Shown in pieces: positions 60,963 to 64,000 of a stretch of 64,000 nt of DNA; positions within the stretch are counted from its first letter, which is position 1, and each line of letters opens with the position of its first letter. Made by a program: the position numbers and the translations under genes. The stretch lies in assembly GCF_009827055.1 (NCBI RefSeq), contig NZ_WUMK01000001.1, positions 310,001 through 374,000 on the forward strand, given 5' to 3'. The stretch is from Shinella kummerowiae (GTDB lineage: Bacteria > Pseudomonadota > Alphaproteobacteria > Rhizobiales > Rhizobiaceae). The notes beneath the pieces are model-generated. The model saw only the letters and a program-made list of their open reading frames with translations. It was not told the origin of the DNA and searched no databases.

Positions 60963-61021
60963 GCGGCGTCTTGCAAGCGGCCGGCGGTCCCTTACGTGTA
61001 AGCGAAACAAGGAGACCCGCC

Positions 61022-61525
61022 ATGCCGTTTACGCCTTCCGTTCCCCACCTGCGCACGCTCGCCACCGCTGGTCTTCTGGCGCTCGCCGCGATCCCCGCCG
61101 CTGCCGAAACCGTCGGCAAGGTCGGCGTCGACTGGATCGGCAACGATATCTACATCGACGCGGTGACCGACCCGGAGGTCTCCGGCGTCACCTGCCACGT
61201 CACCTATTTCGACCGCAGCGTCATCGATCGCCTGAAGAAGGGCAATTGGTTCGAGGACCCGTCGAACAACGCCATTTCCTGCCAGCAGACCGGCCCGATC
61301 ACCATTGGCGACATCGACTTGGACCGCGAAGGCGAGGAAGTCTTCAAGTCCGGTCTTTCGCTGATCTGGAAATCGCTGATCGTCACGCGCATCTACGACA
61401 AGAAGAACGATACATTGATCTATCTTGCCCATTCACGCGAACTGACGGAAGGGTCTGCAAAAATGTCGATCTCCACCGTCCCGCTCTATGGCGAGACCGT
61501 CACCTGGAGCAACGGCAAACCGTGA
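61022..61525 (+). CDS. creA: CreA family periplasmic protein
   Basis: A 167-aa exported protein with a signal peptide (cleavage near PAAAE, residue 29). The mature part matches CreA: TVGKVGVDWIGNDI, VTCHVTYFDRS, NAISCQQTGPI and SLIWKSLIVTRIYD. CreA is conserved and has no known activity. The start ATG 61022 follows AAGGAGACCCGCC. It is a separate transcript or the tail of the nag operon (gap of 59 bases). A strong terminator begins at its stop codon. Confidence 0.9.
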   Translation: MPFTPSVPHLRTLATAGLLALAAIPAAAETVGKVGVDWIGNDIYIDAVTDPEVSGVTCHVTYFDRSVIDRLKKGNWFEDPSNNAISCQQTGPITIGDIDLDREGEEVFKSGLSLIWKSLIVTRIYDKKNDTLIYLAHSRELTEGSAKMSISTVPLYGETVTWSNGKP

Positions 61526-61560
61526 AACGCCCCGGCGTAGAAAAGTCCGGGGCGTTTTCT
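61525..61560. terminator. Strong bidirectional Rho-independent terminator after creA
   Basis: AAACGCCCCGG (61525-61535) pairs exactly with CCGGGGCGTTT (61547-61557), followed by TTCTT. The A-run on the other side would serve the converging minus-strand gene. Confidence 0.9.
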
Positions 61561-61576
61561 TGCGGTGAATGACGGA

Positions 61577-61939
61577 TTACTTGACGTAGACAATCTTTCC
61601 GCCCGTCGCAGACGTCTTGATTTCGACGACATTCTGCAACTGGACGTCCTTGGATGCCAAGGTCTCGAGCAGCGCCGGGTCTGACTGCAATTCAGCCTGG
61701 ACCTTTTCCATCTGCGAAGGGTCGTTGGCCTTCAGTTTCAGGCGTTCGGCCTCGGCGGTCTCGGTCTTGTCATCCTCCAGGGTGGTAATCTGGACGATAC
61801 TCACATCGGCGGCGGCGATCGATCCGGTCGCCACACCGTCGGAGGTCATGGGCGCCGTGGCATCCTGAGCATAGGCGACGCCAACGACCGGGGACACGGC
61901 AAGAAGCGACGCGAGAGCGATAGTAACAGTCTTCTTCAT
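61577..61939 (-). CDS. Small secreted protein of unknown function
   Basis: A 120-aa precursor with a clear signal peptide (residues 1-24, cleavage after AYAQ). The mature part is acidic and helical (KTETAEAERLKLKANDPSQ) with a Lys-terminated C-terminus ending KIVYVK. Unrecognised; similar small periplasmic proteins are common in Rhizobiales. ATG 61939 is preceded by GGAGAAACGTT. The 200-base gap to cheW (61940-62141) is AT-richer with one hairpin and no other gene. Confidence 0.7.
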   Translation of the reverse strand: MKKTVTIALASLLAVSPVVGVAYAQDATAPMTSDGVATGSIAAADVSIVQITTLEDDKTETAEAERLKLKANDPSQMEKVQAELQSDPALLETLASKDVQLQNVVEIKTSATGGKIVYVK

Positions 61940-62079
61940 AACGTTTCTCCAATGTTTCTCTTTCGGGAAGCATGGATAAAACGGCAACCTCTTCGGTTGG
62001 TTCCTAATAAAATAATATGTCATCACGCATATGCGGTGCCGATATACGATATTGCCCCACAAAAGAGCTTCGGACAGCC

Positions 62080-62111
62080 GAAAGCGCCCGGCCGGAAAAC
62101 GGCCAGGCGCT
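62080..62111 (-). terminator. Terminator after cheW
   Basis: On the minus strand AGCGCCTGGCCG-loop-CGGCCGGGCGCT, a roughly 12-bp stem with one mismatch (62083-62111), is followed by TTT. It lies about 30 bases after the cheW stop. Confidence 0.55.
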
Positions 62112-62141
62112 CAAACCCGAATTCCGTCCCTTCACCGCGAA

Positions 62142-62606
62142 CTAGGCGGCCTGGGCAAGCTCGTCGGCGATGACCGTGTCGAGGTTGAGGAAGCAGACCA
62201 TCGACTTTTCCAGCGCCACGATGCCGCGGCAGAAGGCGCGCTGGGCTTCCGGAATGATTTCCGGCGCCGGCTGCAGCGCCTCGCTCTTGATGGTCATCAT
62301 ATCGGACACCTGCTCGACCAGCAGGCCGACCAGCTTGCCGGCAATGTCGGTGACGATGATGGCGGAGCGCTCGGACGGCTCGGTCATCTTCATGCCGAGG
62401 CGGCAGGCCATGTCGATGACCGGGATCACCGCGCCGCGCAGGTTGATGAGACCGAGCACGTAGGGCGGCGTATGCGGCATCGGCGTCACCGGCGCCCAGC
62501 CGCGGATTTCGCGGATGGCCATGATGTCGATGCAGAATTCCTGCTCTCCAAGATGAAAGGAGACGATTTCGAGATAGGCGCCGGACTGCTTGATGGCGTT
62601 GGACAT
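62142..62606 (-). CDS. cheW: Chemotaxis coupling protein CheW
   Basis: Links chemoreceptors to the kinase CheA. The 154-aa protein is a single CheW domain: FHLGEQEFCIDIMAIREIRG, then TPMPHTPPYVLGLINLRGAVIPVIDM in outline, and VSDMMTIKSE. These are the family's conserved strands. ATG 62606 starts 1 base after the chemoreceptor stop, so receptor and coupler are co-translated. No cheA is seen, so it probably supplements the main chemotaxis cluster elsewhere. Confidence 0.94.
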   Translation of the reverse strand: MSNAIKQSGAYLEIVSFHLGEQEFCIDIMAIREIRGWAPVTPMPHTPPYVLGLINLRGAVIPVIDMACRLGMKMTEPSERSAIIVTDIAGKLVGLLVEQVSDMMTIKSEALQPAPEIIPEAQRAFCRGIVALEKSMVCFLNLDTVIADELAQAA

Positions 62607-62607
62607 G

Positions 62608-64000
62608 TCAGAATTCTTCCCAGTTTTCTGCGGCGGCAAGGGCGTTGCCCTTCACCGCGGCATGGCTTTTGAATGCCCCGGCAACCTTGGAAACAAGGCC
62701 TCTTGCCGGAGACGGGGCGGGACGGGAGGCGGTGGAGGCCGCCCTCGGGGTACCGACGGGGGCGCGCACGCCCTCGTGGATCTGGAACTGGCCGACAAGA
62801 CGGGTAAGGTTTTCCGCGTCCTGGGCCAGCGTATGGCTGACCGCATTGGATTCTTCGACCATTGCGGCGTTCTGCTGCGTCACCTGGTCCATCTGGTTGA
62901 CGGCAACGTTGATTTCCTGGAGGCCGCTTGCCTGTTCACGGGCGGCGGTGACGATGGAGGCCATGTGTTCGTGGATACGCACCACGTCGCCGCCGATGCG
63001 GCCGAGCGACTGGCCCGTCGCCTGCACGAGGCGGGATCCGGTCTTCACCTCTTCCGACGAGCGGGTGATGAGGCCCTTGATGTCCTTGGCGGCGCCGGCG
63101 GCGCGCTGCGCAAGTTCGCGCACCTCCTGGGCGACGACCGCAAAGCCCTTGCCGGCCTCCCCTGCCCGTGCCGCTTCGACACCGGCGTTGAGCGCAAGCA
63201 GGTTTGTCTGGAAGGCGATCTCGTCGATGACGTTGATGATCTTGCCGATCTCGCTGGACGCACCCTCGATGCGCTCCATCGCCGACATGGCGTCGCTGAC
63301 GATGCGCTCGGATTCCACGGCACTTGCCTTGGTGGAATCGATCATCTGGCCGGCTTCTTCGGCGCGCGCCGTTGCGGTGCGCACGGTTGTCATGATCTCC
63401 TCGAGGGCGGCGGAGGTCTCTTCAAGCGAGGCGGCCTGCTGTTCCGTGCGTTTGGCGAGATCGTCCGCGGCCGCGCGCATCTGGCCGCTGTTCGACTGGA
63501 TCGAGCCGGTATTGTCCTTGACCTCGGTCATGACGTTGCGCAGGCGCTCGACCGTATTGTTGAAGTCGATGCGAAGCTTTTCGAGGTCGGCGCGGAACGG
63601 ATCCAGCAACGCGACCGTCAGGTCGCCTTCGGACAGGCGATTGAGGCCGTGACCAAGCGCTTCGACGGCCACCCGCACCTGCCGTTCGTCCTCATGGGCG
63701 GCGGCCTCGCGACCGTGCCGTTCGGTTTCGATACGGGCGCGGCTGTCTTCGTTCGCCTGCTCCAGGTCGCGCTTTTCTATGGCCGCCCGGCGGAAGGCCT
63801 CTGCCGACCGCGCCATCTCGCCGATCTCGTCGCCGCGTTCGGTCGCCGCGACTGGCGTGGCCACGTCACCGGAAAGGATACGCTGCATGCTGTCGCGAAC
63901 GGCGACAATGCCACCGCGCAGCTTGTTGCCGTGATAGATGATCAAACCGAGCAGCGTGATCATGCCGACAAGGCCGATGCCGATCTGATAGAGGATGGAC
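62608..64000 (-). CDS. Methyl-accepting chemotaxis protein, 5' end beyond the window
   Basis: The C-terminal 464 or so residues of a chemoreceptor; the frame stays open to the edge at 64000. A membrane helix (ILYQIGIGLVGMITLLGLIIY) at the visible N-terminus is followed by a HAMP domain (GGIVAVRDSMQRILSGD) and a second HAMP-like unit. The signalling domain contains the IDEIAFQTNLLALN tip. The C-terminus ends ENWEEF, the NWEEF pentapeptide that docks CheR/CheB methylation enzymes. It therefore probably helps methylate neighbours lacking the tail. cheW follows immediately. Confidence 0.95.
   Translation of the reverse strand, partial: SILYQIGIGLVGMITLLGLIIYHGNKLRGGIVAVRDSMQRILSGDVATPVAATERGDEIGEMARSAEAFRRAAIEKRDLEQANEDSRARIETERHGREAAAHEDERQVRVAVEALGHGLNRLSEGDLTVALLDPFRADLEKLRIDFNNTVERLRNVMTEVKDNTGSIQSNSGQMRAAADDLAKRTEQQAASLEETSAALEEIMTTVRTATARAEEAGQMIDSTKASAVESERIVSDAMSAMERIEGASSEIGKIINVIDEIAFQTNLLALNAGVEAARAGEAGKGFAVVAQEVRELAQRAAGAAKDIKGLITRSSEEVKTGSRLVQATGQSLGRIGGDVVRIHEHMASIVTAAREQASGLQEINVAVNQMDQVTQQNAAMVEESNAVSHTLAQDAENLTRLVGQFQIHEGVRAPVGTPRAASTASRPAPSPARGLVSKVAGAFKSHAAVKGNALAAAENWEEF

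Overview
The window is GC-rich chromosomal DNA from an alphaproteobacterium, almost certainly a Rhizobiaceae-type Rhizobiales (Shinella, Ensifer, Rhizobium or Agrobacterium relatives). The evidence is a permuted two-piece tmRNA with the tag ANDNYAEARLAA next to sspB, a rhizobial dispersed intergenic repeat, and family markers typical of this order (DUF982, DUF1194, DUF2778, DUF4169, and a chemoreceptor ending in NWEEF). No phage, IS element, CRISPR array, tRNA or rRNA was seen.

Layout. 1-4 kb: thyA, an EAL phosphodiesterase, ssrA, sspB and two small genes. 4-20 kb: a giant AsmA-like protein, a GlcD-like FAD dehydrogenase, a first RND efflux pair with a duplicated 15-bp upstream site, a Tat-exported cyclase with an AhpD-like protein, a UvrD/PcrA helicase and a soluble double-PAS chemoreceptor. 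20-28.5 kb: a secreted lipase-fold protein, a DUF2778 transpeptidase-like protein, an NmrA/DUF1772/amidase operon facing a TetR gene across two operators, and several envelope or unknown proteins.

28.6-43.4 kb is the most interesting region. It holds a Rieske oxygenase, a class III aminotransferase, a complete polyamine-type ABC transporter, a PEAMT-like methyltransferase, a BetI-like TetR regulator, two tandem PYROXD2-like FAD oxidoreductases, a GcvT-like folate enzyme and an 82-aa unknown. Three copies of one 16-bp operator (consensus NTGAATGNNCRTTCAN) sit at exactly the promoters needed to control nearly all of these genes. I read it as one regulon for uptake and oxidative N-demethylation or deamination of an unidentified N-methylated or quaternary amine.

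43.4-48.6 kb: a second RND pump operon with its own AcrR-like repressor and a matching palindromic operator. 48.6-61 kb: two facing operons, one with a CUT1-type sugar ABC transporter and a Gfo/Idh dehydrogenase, the other (with murQ opposite) carrying a BadF-type kinase, a GntR regulator, an SIS deaminase-like protein, nagA, an M19 dipeptidase and cutC. Together they look like an amino-sugar/muropeptide salvage locus regulated from a short AT-rich region. 61-64 kb: creA, a small secreted protein, cheW and a chemoreceptor cut by the window edge.
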